Below, one piece after another: positions 18,532-27,366 of a stretch of 37,671 nucleotides of DNA. The DNA is from Chloroflexota bacterium (GTDB lineage Bacteria > Chloroflexota > Dehalococcoidia > Lucifugimonadales > JACPCL1), in assembly GCA_016202485.1 (NCBI GenBank), contig JACQOP010000039.1:1-37671 (forward strand), in the 5' to 3' direction. Position numbers and translations under genes: made by a program. Every line of letters starts with the position of its first letter. The first letter of the stretch is position 1. The notes below the pieces were generated by a model that did not search any database, was not told the origin of the DNA, and was given only the letters and a program-made list of their open reading frames with translations.

Positions 18532-19773
18532 CTATTCCAGCCCCGGTACAGGAAAGCTGGAGGTCAGGTCCACCACCCGGCGGCGGATGGTGTCCTCCAC
18601 GTTCCCATCGCTGGGATGAGTCAGCGTTTCCACAATGAGGTTGCCCACCTCTATCATCTCTTCGGGTCCAAAGCCGCGGCTGGTAAGGGCCGGCGTGCCC
18701 AGTCTCAGGCCGCTGGTCACCCGTGGCGGCTTGGTGTCAAAGGGGATGGCGTTCTTGTTGGCGGTGATGTAGACGCGGCCCAGAGCGTCCTCGGCCTGCT
18801 GGCCGGAAAGGCCAAGGGGCGTCACGTCCACCAGCATCAGGTGGTTGTCGGTGCCGCCAGAGACGATGCGCAGGCCGCCCTCCTCCAGGGCCTTGGCCAG
18901 AGTTCTGGCGTTCTCCACGATGTTCTTGCCGTACCGGGCAAACTCTGGGGTAAGGGCCTCCTTGAAGCAGACCGCCTTGGCTGCAATCGTATGCATCATA
19001 GGCCCGCCCTGGGAGAAGGGGAAGACGGCGCGGTCCACCTGGCGAGCAAGGGCCTGGGTAGACAAGATCATAGCCCCGCGAGGGCCGCGGAGGGTCTTGT
19101 GGGTGGTGGTCGTAACCACCTGTGCATGGGGGATACAGGAGGGGTGGACGCCGGCGGCGATGAGGCCGGCGATGTGTGCAATATCCACCATCAGGATTGC
19201 TCCAACCTCATCGGCAACGCGGCGGAAGCGTGGAAAGTCTATGAAACGGGGGTAGGCCGTTGCGCCGGTAACAATGAGCTTGGGGTGGTGCTCGTTGGCC
19301 AGGCGCTCCACCCCGTCGTAATCAATGAGCTCGGTTTCCCGGTCCACGCCGTAGGAGACAAACTTGTACAGGTTGCCGGAAAAGTTCACCTCGCTGCCGT
19401 GGGTCAAGTGGCCCCCCTGGTCCAGCCTCATGCCCAGCACCGTGTCTCCTGGCTTCAGAAGGGCAAAGTAAGCCGCCATGTTGGCCTGGGAGCCGCTGTG
19501 GGGCTGGACGTTGGCGTGCTCTGCGTGAAAGAGCTCCGTGGCCCGCTCAATGGCCAGGCTTTCCGCTACGTCCACGTACTCGCAGCCTCCATAGTAGCGC
19601 CGGCCCGGATAGCCCTCTGCGTACTTGTTGGTCATGACGGAACCCTGGGCCTCGCGCACCGCCTTGCTGACGTAGTTCTCCGAGGCTATAAGCACCAGGT
19701 TGCGGCGCTGGCGCATCTCCTCGTTTTTGATGGCCTGGGCAAGCTCTGGGTCAAGGGAAGCAAGGTCTGGCAT
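18532..19773 (-). CDS. glyA: serine hydroxymethyltransferase
   Basis: [44 protein letters not shown]...[15 protein letters not shown]. Confidence 0.98.
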   Translation of the reverse strand: MPDLASLDPELAQAIKNEEMRQRRNLVLIASENYVSKAVREAQGSVMTNKYAEGYPGRRYYGGCEYVDVAESLAIERATELFHAEHANVQPHSGSQANMAAYFALLKPGDTVLGMRLDQGGHLTHGSEVNFSGNLYKFVSYGVDRETELIDYDGVERLANEHHPKLIVTGATAYPRFIDFPRFRRVADEVGAILMVDIAHIAGLIAAGVHPSCIPHAQVVTTTTHKTLRGPRGAMILSTQALARQVDRAVFPFSQGGPMMHTIAAKAVCFKEALTPEFARYGKNIVENARTLAKALEEGGLRIVSGGTDNHLMLVDVTPLGLSGQQAEDALGRVYITANKNAIPFDTKPPRVTSGLRLGTPALTSRGFGPEEMIEVGNLIVETLTHPSDGNVEDTIRRRVVDLTSSFPVPGLE

Positions 19774-19796
19774 GTGGGGTGGCTCCTGTTAGAAGG

Positions 19797-19825
19797 CCAG
19801 GGGAGAGCATATGGCTCTCCCCTGG
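19797..19825 (-). terminator. Hairpin between the DUF488/OB operon and glyA
   Basis: Perfect 12-bp inverted repeat CCAGGGGAGAGC-ATATG-GCTCTCCCCTGG downstream of the minus-strand gene at 19891; weak T tract. Confidence 0.5.
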
Positions 19826-19890
19826 GTGTATGGGGGGAGGAGGACAACGGTTTTGCTCACCGTCAGTGTACGGAGCGGGCACAAGGGATG

Positions 19891-20577
19891 TCAAACGCCT
19901 GGCAGCACAATGACGGCGGCTACCAGTTTATAGCGTCTTCCATTCTCTAATGGGCGTTCAGCGAGACTGATCGTGAATAACAACTTGTCTGCGGAAGTCA
20001 AGCCACCTACATGGCGAGGGTATTCTCCAGATTTCAGGTGCGCCAAACGCTGCTGCCAAAATGGATCTGTAACTACAGACTCGTTCCAGTAAGGATAACG
20101 AATCTGAAATTTCACACGTACCTGTCTCTCGCCCCTAAAACCGCGAATGATGACCCATCTTATGTCAAGGGGTTCAACAAGGGCTAGTGAATTTTTCAGG
20201 GCATTACCCTGAATGTAATTATAGTCAATGAAATCAGTCCCAGTGCCGAAAATAGTAAAGCTACTGGCCATAAATGGTTGAAAGAACCTATACGCTTCAT
20301 TTGGGGAGTACCTGCCGACTTTGTTCCATTTTCTGGACCCTATCAACCAATTCTCAGGCTGGTGGGGTTGCGGCTGAGCAGTGGTTATATCTGCCCTGAC
20401 TATGTCAAGGAGTATCGGCTCTTCATTGTTGGGGTATAGGTAGTGGAGCGGATGAAGTTCCCCGTACTGCAGATCACTCACCGGCCTAATCCATCCCGAG
20501 CCATCCGTCCGTATGCCAGCGATGCAACGACCTCCGTATTTGATTGAGTTAGCCAGGCATACGAACTCAACTTCCAT
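19891..20577 (-). CDS. Dual-OB-domain-like protein of unknown function
   Basis: MEVEFVCLANSIKYGGRCIAGIRTDGSGWIRPVSDLQYGELHPLHY: pattern reminiscent of dual-OB-containing proteins found near DUF488. Confidence 0.6.
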   Translation of the reverse strand: MEVEFVCLANSIKYGGRCIAGIRTDGSGWIRPVSDLQYGELHPLHYLYPNNEEPILLDIVRADITTAQPQPHQPENWLIGSRKWNKVGRYSPNEAYRFFQPFMASSFTIFGTGTDFIDYNYIQGNALKNSLALVEPLDIRWVIIRGFRGERQVRVKFQIRYPYWNESVVTDPFWQQRLAHLKSGEYPRHVGGLTSADKLLFTISLAERPLENGRRYKLVAAVIVLPGV

Positions 20578-20604
20578 CCTACTCTCCTACCTGGTTCACC
20601 GTCA

Positions 20605-21051
20605 TTAGAGATGGACGATCTCCAGTGGTCCCCATTTCCCTTGCAGGTACTCCAGCACCAACCGCCGGTGGCACTTCTCCGCTGTCCGCTCGCTGCAAAG
20701 GAGAACCGCTGGGACGCCAAAGATGTCCGGAGAGAGGCGTTCCTCAATGCGCCGCTCCTCCATGAGCGCAAAAAAGGCCTCTTCATAGGCTTGCCAGGAG
20801 CCTTTGCGCTTCTTGTACGCGTCCAAAATATCCTGTGTGGGCGCAAGCAAAGGCTCGTGCATGTATTCTATGTTGCAGAGCCGTTTGAGAAAGTAGGGGA
20901 GGTCCTCTCGCTTGGTGAAGCTGGCAAGCTGGGACTTATTGTTGAGGCGGATATCAATAAGACGGCGGATACCCGAAGCCTTCAGGAGTTCAAAGAAGTC
21001 TTCGGCCCGCCTTTTGGTGAATCCTATGGTATAGGTTTTGCAGACCGCCAT
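20605..21051 (-). CDS. DUF488 family protein (paralog A)
   Basis: YTIGFTKRRAEDFFELLKASGIRRLIDIRLNNKSQLASFTKREDLPYFL...LLCSERTAEKCHRRLV. Confidence 0.9.
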   Translation of the reverse strand: MAVCKTYTIGFTKRRAEDFFELLKASGIRRLIDIRLNNKSQLASFTKREDLPYFLKRLCNIEYMHEPLLAPTQDILDAYKKRKGSWQAYEEAFFALMEERRIEERLSPDIFGVPAVLLCSERTAEKCHRRLVLEYLQGKWGPLEIVHL

Positions 21052-21584
21052 GCTTTGTACTCGCCTGGTGACTCAAACAGCGTAAGCTGGGGCTCCCGCT
21101 GGTCCACTTGCTGTTCAAAATGAGAGAGGGTGGCTTCTGTCTGGAGGGAGCCGTCGCCGCGGATGTGGACTACCTCTATACCAGCCCCGATCAGGACATG
21201 GCCAATAAGCAACCGGCGATGGCAGTTGATGGGGGCTTCTTCGCTGCACATGATGGCAATGCGATAGCTCTTCAGACCCAGCTTCAGCCGCTCAATACCA
21301 TGGGAGAAATTGGGAGATTGAGCAACCTGATCGTACAGCACGCGGCGTTTCGCATCGTAAAAGCCGGCGCCGGAAGGCCTGCCGCCCAGCTCTTTTCCCA
21401 TGTAAAGGTATTTCACACCCATCGGGGGAAGAGCAGCCTTAAGTTCCTTTTCGTTGAACTGTGCAGCGTACGTGGAAACTGGGCTGGAGCGCACGTCTAC
21501 CAGCGCTTCAATCCCATGCTTACGAAGCAGTTGGACAAACGTGTCCAACTGCTGATTAGAATGGCCTATGGTATAAACAATCAC
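21024..21584 (-). CDS. DUF488 family protein (paralog B)
   Basis: MIVYTIGHSNQQLDTFVQLLRKHGIEALVDVRSSPVS...YLYMGKELGGRP...IMCSEEAPINCHRRLLIG; overlaps paralog A by 28 nt. Confidence 0.93.
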   Translation of the reverse strand: MIVYTIGHSNQQLDTFVQLLRKHGIEALVDVRSSPVSTYAAQFNEKELKAALPPMGVKYLYMGKELGGRPSGAGFYDAKRRVLYDQVAQSPNFSHGIERLKLGLKSYRIAIMCSEEAPINCHRRLLIGHVLIGAGIEVVHIRGDGSLQTEATLSHFEQQVDQREPQLTLFESPGEYKAWRSAKPIP

Positions 21585-21623
21585 GTCCTGCCTACTTGCC
21601 CGCTAAAGTATAGCACATACATC

Positions 21624-22217
21624 CTACATCTGCACCGGTTCAATAAGGGTATAATCGCCGTCTTTGCGCCGGTAGATGACATTGTGCTGGCCTGTCTCGC
21701 TGTTCATAAAGAGGAAGAACTCGTGTCCCAACAACTCCATCTGCACGGCAGCCTCTTCAACAGTGATTGGCTTCATAGGGAAGCGTTTGACGCGGACCAC
21801 GTGGCCCGAAGGGGTAGCTACCGCTTCATCCTCTCCATCCTCAGCAACTAGCGCAGGAGCGTCTGAGGTGCGGATGGACTCCGTGGCGCTGCCTCCTTGG
21901 GCGCGCAGGTTCGTGAAGCGGCGGCCCTTGAAACGCCGGATCTGGTGCTCCATTACCTCCGTCGCAGCATCGGCAGCAGCATTGACCGTGGGGGCGCGTT
22001 CCTCCGCACGTAGGAGGGTGCCGCCAAGGTTCAGCGTAATCTGCACAACAACCTGGTGCTGGGCCGAGCGGGTCTGCTCCCTGCGGGCCTCCAGTTTTGC
22101 CTCGGCAGGGCCGTTATACTCCCTGAGCTGGCGCTGGATCGGTTGAAACTTCCGCTGGAGGTAATCCCGGGTGGTACTGGAAAGCTGCAGGTTTCGCGTA
22201 GTGATGGCTAGTTCCAT
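21624..22217 (-). CDS. hpf: ribosome hibernation-promoting factor, long form
   Basis: MELAITTRNLQLSSTTRDYLQRKFQPIQRQL and C-terminal VVRVKRFPMKPITVEEAAVQMELLGHEFFLFMNSETGQHNVIYRRKDGDYTLIEP. Confidence 0.95.
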   Translation of the reverse strand: MELAITTRNLQLSSTTRDYLQRKFQPIQRQLREYNGPAEAKLEARREQTRSAQHQVVVQITLNLGGTLLRAEERAPTVNAAADAATEVMEHQIRRFKGRRFTNLRAQGGSATESIRTSDAPALVAEDGEDEAVATPSGHVVRVKRFPMKPITVEEAAVQMELLGHEFFLFMNSETGQHNVIYRRKDGDYTLIEPVQM

Positions 22218-22419
22218 AGTGACCTTCTTTGGGCTAACGGAGTCCTTTCATTGTAGGGAGAGGCAGGAGAAAGACGCAAGGTGGGAAGGATCGGCCCCAT
22301 GAAGCGGGGGCAGCCAGTATAATAGGTGTGCTGCCTTTCCTCAAGAGGAGGGGTGAAGTTCTGACAGGGGTCGTTTCTCATCATATTGAAAGCACAGAGA
22401 CCCAGAGGTTAGGACCAGG

Positions 22420-23121
22420 ATGCTGGATATACCAATAGCTTACGCCTTCAGCGCCGGAATGGTGGCGACCGTGAACCCCTGCGGGTTCGTGATGCTCCCG
22501 GCCTATGTTGCTTACCAGCTTGGCCTGGGCGACGAGACCGTACACCCAGTGAAGCGCATTGCAAAAGGGCTGGCCATGGGCCTTGTGGCAACCCTGGGCT
22601 TTGTGGTGCTGTTCGGTGCGGTAGGAGTGGTGATTGCGGCAGGAGGACGGGTGCTGATCCGGCTCTTCCCCTATGGGGGACTTGCCATCGGCATAGGTCT
22701 GATTGCCCTGGGACTCTACCTCTTGCTATCAGGCAAGCATCTGGGGCTAATGGTCGCCAGCCGTATCCAGGGGCCAAAGACCTTGCACGGGGCAGGACAG
22801 TTCTTCCTCTTCGGGATCGCCTACGCCCTGGCGTCCTTGAGCTGCACCCTGCCCATTTTTCTTGTTGTCGTTGGCAGCGCCCTTGCAGCAGGCGGCTTTA
22901 TGCCCGGGTTCGTCCAGTTCATCAGCTACGCTCTGGGCATGGGCCTGGTGCTGGTGGGTGTGACACTGGCGGTGGTGTTCTTTAAGACCGCAGTAAACCA
23001 GGGGGTACGTCTACTTCTGCCTTACGTGGAGCGGATTGGAAACGTAGCCCTCATAGCAGCAGGCGCCTACCTGGTGTATTACTGGACGGTCGGCAAGGGC
23101 AGCCCGCTGTTGTTCTCCTAA
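22420..23121 (+). CDS. ccdA: cytochrome c biogenesis / thiol-disulfide transmembrane protein, CcdA family
   Basis: AFSAGMVATVNPCGFVMLPAYVAY and IAYALASLSCTLPIFLVVV membrane Cys motifs. Confidence 0.9.
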   Translation: MLDIPIAYAFSAGMVATVNPCGFVMLPAYVAYQLGLGDETVHPVKRIAKGLAMGLVATLGFVVLFGAVGVVIAAGGRVLIRLFPYGGLAIGIGLIALGLYLLLSGKHLGLMVASRIQGPKTLHGAGQFFLFGIAYALASLSCTLPIFLVVVGSALAAGGFMPGFVQFISYALGMGLVLVGVTLAVVFFKTAVNQGVRLLLPYVERIGNVALIAAGAYLVYYWTVGKGSPLLFS

Positions 23122-23296
23122 TCGTTGTGGTGTCAGGCTCTGGCTTACGCCACTTCTCAGCAACTCGTTCTGCTGTGTGAGGTCTATCGGACCGCCTGGT
23201 GTCACCTCCCGGGTGGCCCCTGGCAGAAAACCCACGTCCTATGTCAGATAGCCTGTGCCAGGGAATGCCCGGGCACAGTCCCCCAGTGCTGCTCTG

Positions 23297-24715
23297 CTAA
23301 TCGGCGGGGGAAGCGGGCACGGGCGCCGCAACCAGGGAGCGTTTCATAACGCGCAAGGCAGTGCGGGGATGCACCGTAGCAAGAAGGCCGCAGGCGTACA
23401 TGATGTAGTTACTGTCCACGTACAGCTCGGGATGCAGCGGGCGCAAAGAGCTAGCATTCGCCATATCATAGAGGCAGGCATGGAGGGGAAGGCTGGGAGA
23501 AGAACCATGGGCAAATATCCCTCCCGTACCAATCAATGCCTTCACTGGCGTCAGGTCTTTGCCAATCTGTACGGCGCCACGGGTTGCATCATCGTAGGCG
23601 ATGATGCCGGCGTGACGGTCCATGGCCATCCAGGCGGCGGCGCTGGCCATGGCATGGTCCATGTCTTGTTCCGCAACAGTGTTGGGGAGGGCATTTGCGT
23701 GCGTTGAAAGATACTCCCCCCGTAACCGGGCTTCATTGCCGGTTAAAGGGCCGACGATGGCATTGGGCATCATCACCCGGTAGCGGCCCACCGCCTCTAT
23801 CAGGGAAAGGGCACTAACTCGTAAGCCCAGGTCGCCCTCCACGGTGCGCTTGGCAAAGGGCTCAGGCAACCCGCTCAGAGGGATGCTCGTGTCCGTAGGG
23901 TCGCCCTCGCAGGCGGAGTGGACATCAGTAGTGGCCCCCCCAATGTCTATGACAACCGTATCCCCCAGGCCAGGTTCATCATCCACCCCCTTGGCCAGCA
24001 ACTCGCCAATAGTGAGCACCGCCATAGGCGTCGGCATGACAACGTTACCCACATACCTTGCCGCCTGGTCCAGCCCCTTGGCCCTGACAATGTGGCGGAT
24101 GAAGACATCCTGAATGACCTTGCGGGCCGGCTCAACGTTGAGGATATTCAGGGCTGGCATGACGTTGTCGCAAGGGTAACTGGGCTGGCCCGCCTGCTGG
24201 AAAATCTGGCACACCTCTGTCGTGACATCTGCATTGCCGGCCACTACAACCGGAGCATTGGTCTTGGATGCAGCGATAGCACGGGCATTATGAAGAATGT
24301 TGTCGTAGTTTCCGTGGTCCACGCCGCCAGCCAGGAGAATAATGTCTGGGTTGGCCTGCTCCAGCTCGCGGATACCGCGGAAGTTCAGCAAACGGTCCGT
24401 GACTGCAACGACCTTTGCACCGGCGCCCAGGGCCGCACGGTTGGCTGCCTCTGCCGTAAGCCGGCCTATGAAGCCAACAGCCACCATGCGCAGTCCGCCG
24501 GCGGCGCTGGAGGACGCAAGGCGCAGCACAATCTCCTGCTCTTGGATACCGGTCTGGTCCTTCAGGAGCTGGGTGGCGCGCAAGAGGCCCTGGGTCACAT
24601 CGGTGTCCACGGTGCTGGGCGACTGGGCGCGGCCGACAAAACGCTCCTCTTCCAGGTCAATGGCGGTAGCTTTCGTATACGTGCTGCCAAAGTCAATAAG
24701 AAGGGCTATGGCCAT
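23297..24715 (-). CDS. glmL: GlmL/MutL-type glutamate mutase accessory (ASKHA ATPase-like) protein
   Basis: LIDFGSTYTKATAIDLEEERFVGRAQSPSTVDTDVTQGL...VVIDIGGATTDVHSA. Confidence 0.88.
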   Translation of the reverse strand: MAIALLIDFGSTYTKATAIDLEEERFVGRAQSPSTVDTDVTQGLLRATQLLKDQTGIQEQEIVLRLASSSAAGGLRMVAVGFIGRLTAEAANRAALGAGAKVVAVTDRLLNFRGIRELEQANPDIILLAGGVDHGNYDNILHNARAIAASKTNAPVVVAGNADVTTEVCQIFQQAGQPSYPCDNVMPALNILNVEPARKVIQDVFIRHIVRAKGLDQAARYVGNVVMPTPMAVLTIGELLAKGVDDEPGLGDTVVIDIGGATTDVHSACEGDPTDTSIPLSGLPEPFAKRTVEGDLGLRVSALSLIEAVGRYRVMMPNAIVGPLTGNEARLRGEYLSTHANALPNTVAEQDMDHAMASAAAWMAMDRHAGIIAYDDATRGAVQIGKDLTPVKALIGTGGIFAHGSSPSLPLHACLYDMANASSLRPLHPELYVDSNYIMYACGLLATVHPRTALRVMKRSLVAAPVPASPAD

Positions 24716-25106
24716 TGGCGTCTCGTGTGACAGTGCGGCGCAGTGCTTTTAGAGTAGCAGGTGCAAGGCATTGAGGAAAGATGATGGACAGTTTTGTTAC
24801 TTGAATGAAACGTGTGTGCCCTCCCGGGCCAGTTGGGGCTTACGACGCTGGGGCCAGGATAACAGAAGAGCAAGGGACAGGAAAGGTGCAAATGGCAGGT
24901 ATAACAGATTCATGGAGGGCCATTCCCCTTGCCTACTCCTTTGGCTTAGGCGTTACGCCGTCACAGCGGGTGGGCAATGCTCTTTCTGAGAGCGTGTGTT
25001 GTGACAGGACAGGCAATTGTACGCTCCCTCCATCTAGGTAATTTGGACGCCAGTTTCTGCCCTTTTGAGGGGGATGCACTGCCTATCTTATTCAGGCAAC
25101 CTAGAA

Positions 25107-25171
25107 GTGCATACCCGTCGCCTCCAGGAGGCCCCCCTATGCCGGTCATAGGCTTTGATAGGGGTATGCAC
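25107..25171 (+). ncRNA. Candidate structured RNA leader (three-way-junction-like), unassigned class
   Basis: GTGCATACCC(25107-25116)/GGGTATGCAC(25162-25171) encloses GCCTC-CAG-GAGGC (25120-25132) and CCTATG-CCGGT-CATAGG (25136-25152). Confidence 0.45.
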
Positions 25172-25220
25172 AGTCCTTTGGTGCTGAGTAAGTACCTACA
25201 ATCTATTTGAGGAGGTTTCC

Positions 25221-25700
25221 ATGACAAAGCTGAGACGCTACATACTCTCAGGAGGCTTGGTTTTGGTCCTGGTCTTTACCGCCGCCGCCTGTGCAGAACC
25301 TCCGGAGGGTGAACCTGGGCCCACTGACGGCACTACGGACGGTTTCTTTGACACCACGCCGTCTCCATCGGATGGGTTCACTGATACGACGACGCCTCCA
25401 GGCGCCGACACGACACCCGAGGTTTCACCCGGTCCTACTGACGGTGGCGAGGTAAGCGGCCCGATTTTGGACGTGGATGCAACCTTGAACACCATCACTA
25501 TGTTTGACGAGAATGCCGTGCAACTGGACCTGACCGTTGATCCAACGACGGTCATTACCGTGGACGGCCAACCGGCAACGCTGGCAGACCTGGAGATTGG
25601 CATGAACGCAATGGTCACCTATGACCCAGAAAGCAAGGTTGTCATGACCATAGAGGTGAAAGGTGCAGAGGGGGAAACGCCGACGCCAGGCGCTAGCTAG
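25221..25700 (+). CDS. small lipoprotein with DUF5666-like domain
   Basis: VLVFTAAACAEPPEG lipobox, Pro/Thr/Asp-rich linker, ILDVDATLNTITMFDENAVQLDLTVDPTTVITVDGQPATLADLEIGMNAMVTYDPESKVVMTIEV. Confidence 0.7.
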   Translation: MTKLRRYILSGGLVLVLVFTAAACAEPPEGEPGPTDGTTDGFFDTTPSPSDGFTDTTTPPGADTTPEVSPGPTDGGEVSGPILDVDATLNTITMFDENAVQLDLTVDPTTVITVDGQPATLADLEIGMNAMVTYDPESKVVMTIEVKGAEGETPTPGAS

Positions 25701-25757
25701 ATAACGGGCAGGACCATTCCAGTCTTCTAACTGCCGCCAAGTGCAAAGGTGCACTGA

Positions 25758-25785
25758 TAGGAGCGACCCTGAAGGGTCGCTCCTA
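25758..25785 (+). terminator. Strong hairpin downstream of the lipoprotein gene
   Basis: TAGGAGCGACCC-TGAA-GGGTCGCTCCTA perfect 12-bp stem, followed by CTGCATTTTCG. Confidence 0.65.
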
Positions 25786-25992
25786 CTGCATTTTCGGGTC
25801 CCCTAGAAATGCGGCAAGAGACGCCTCTCTGTCGCAACAGTAGTGAAATGATTGTCAGGAGAGCTGATTTTTTCATGCAATGGGGGGCGTGTGTCCTATT
25901 GAAAAGACTCATTTGTCAGGGATTCTGCATGTAGGGAATTGAAGAGATTGTCCTCCTGTGTTAGACTCCCCTTTCGGACTGGAGAATATCCA

Positions 25993-27231
25993 ATGAGCCC
26001 AAGGTCTATGACCTCACAGGTCTACGATTTCTTTGAGCATCCCCATACCTTGGCAGCCAAGCTGGTACGGGGAGCTATTTTTTCCCTCATTCTAGGCTCC
26101 GTAGCCTTCCTTACCATTGAGTTCAGCTTTCCCGAGGTATTTCATAGGTACTCAGAATTCTTCAGGTGGGCCGAATATGGCATCCTGGGGACCTTCACTC
26201 TGGAATACCTCCTGCGGTTCACCACTGCCCCAAGAAAGTGGAATTTCGTCCGCCAGCCCTACAACATCATTGACCTCGTGGCCATCGTACCCGGACTTTT
26301 GGCCCTGGCTCTTCCTCTTTTCCTGAACACCAGCGAAGTCAGGATATTGCGCCTCCTGCGGCTGGTGCGGTTCAGCCGTATCATGCGCTCCCTGCGCCTC
26401 CTGCGCTTTGAATTCTTTGGCAAGGTCTTCCAGCTCAATAACACCATCTTGCAGGCCATTGCCCCTATTATTCTCTTTTTTCTTGTGCTGAAGGGTGTAA
26501 TTTGGATGGTGGAATACTTCGGGTTCTGGTTCTCTGAAGCCAGCCTGGGAGAGTTGTTTGCCGTCATCGGCTTTGCTCTTGGTATCGTCCTTTCCCAGAA
26601 AGTGGCCGCTTCCTATGAGAAGTTCCTCCAAATGCACGAATCCCAGGTCCAGATCGCCGGCATCCTGTCCTCCCTGGCAGTCTTCCTGAATCAGTTTGAA
26701 CCTGGCCAGGGCACACGGCTGACACGCACCTGGGCACAGGCGTTCCTGGAGGCGCTTCAGCAGGGCCATACCCAGTCCTCTACCCTGGCGGTCGCCAGCC
26801 AGGAACTCTATAACACCATCGCCGCCCAGCAGCCACACCCAGCATACCTGGGAAGCGCCTACCTTGACCTGATGAAGACCTCCCGGTATACCATGTTCAA
26901 GCGAAACTACCTGACCCCCCGCCCCTATGATTCCCTCCTGCAGCAGTCCACAGTCCTTTACATATTCATGCTGGCCCTATTTGTCCCAGGGTGGGTTGGG
27001 CTGGTCTCCGTAGCCGTTGCTACCTATGTGCTCTATGGGATGTACCACCTCACTCAGGACCTGGACAGCCTCATGGGGGGAGAGTTCCGGCTTATCACCG
27101 TCAGCTTTACGGACTTGCAAGCCATTGCTGCCGGCACGGACGTCCAGTCCGCAGTCCGAGGACCAGAAGATGATTACCCCGTCCCGGCAGAGCGCCACCG
27201 AGAGCCCGAAGGCATGGCAAGGACAGGCTGA
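25993..27231 (+). CDS. Voltage-sensor-like membrane protein with bestrophin/DUF4239-like C-terminal region
   Basis: VRILRLLRLVRFSRIMRSLRLLRFEFF S4-like helix, followed by IGFALGIVLSQKVAASYEKF and YHLTQDLDSLMGGEFRLITVSFTDLQAIAA; no TVGYG-type filter. Confidence 0.75.
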   Translation: MSPRSMTSQVYDFFEHPHTLAAKLVRGAIFSLILGSVAFLTIEFSFPEVFHRYSEFFRWAEYGILGTFTLEYLLRFTTAPRKWNFVRQPYNIIDLVAIVPGLLALALPLFLNTSEVRILRLLRLVRFSRIMRSLRLLRFEFFGKVFQLNNTILQAIAPIILFFLVLKGVIWMVEYFGFWFSEASLGELFAVIGFALGIVLSQKVAASYEKFLQMHESQVQIAGILSSLAVFLNQFEPGQGTRLTRTWAQAFLEALQQGHTQSSTLAVASQELYNTIAAQQPHPAYLGSAYLDLMKTSRYTMFKRNYLTPRPYDSLLQQSTVLYIFMLALFVPGWVGLVSVAVATYVLYGMYHLTQDLDSLMGGEFRLITVSFTDLQAIAAGTDVQSAVRGPEDDYPVPAERHREPEGMARTG

Positions 27232-27366
27232 GGCCGGCATACCGCACACATGAGGAAAACCAGACGCTGCGCCCTTTGGATAGGCTCTGGCATCTAACCT
27301 ACCCTAGCCAGTTGGATGTCAGGCGATTATACTTTCCCCTATCCCACCGTCCACCTGAGGGTCCAT

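Noticed and set aside
18478-19950. 490-aa plus-strand ORF opposite glyA
   Set aside because: glyA on the minus strand is unambiguous; the antisense product shows no recognisable family.
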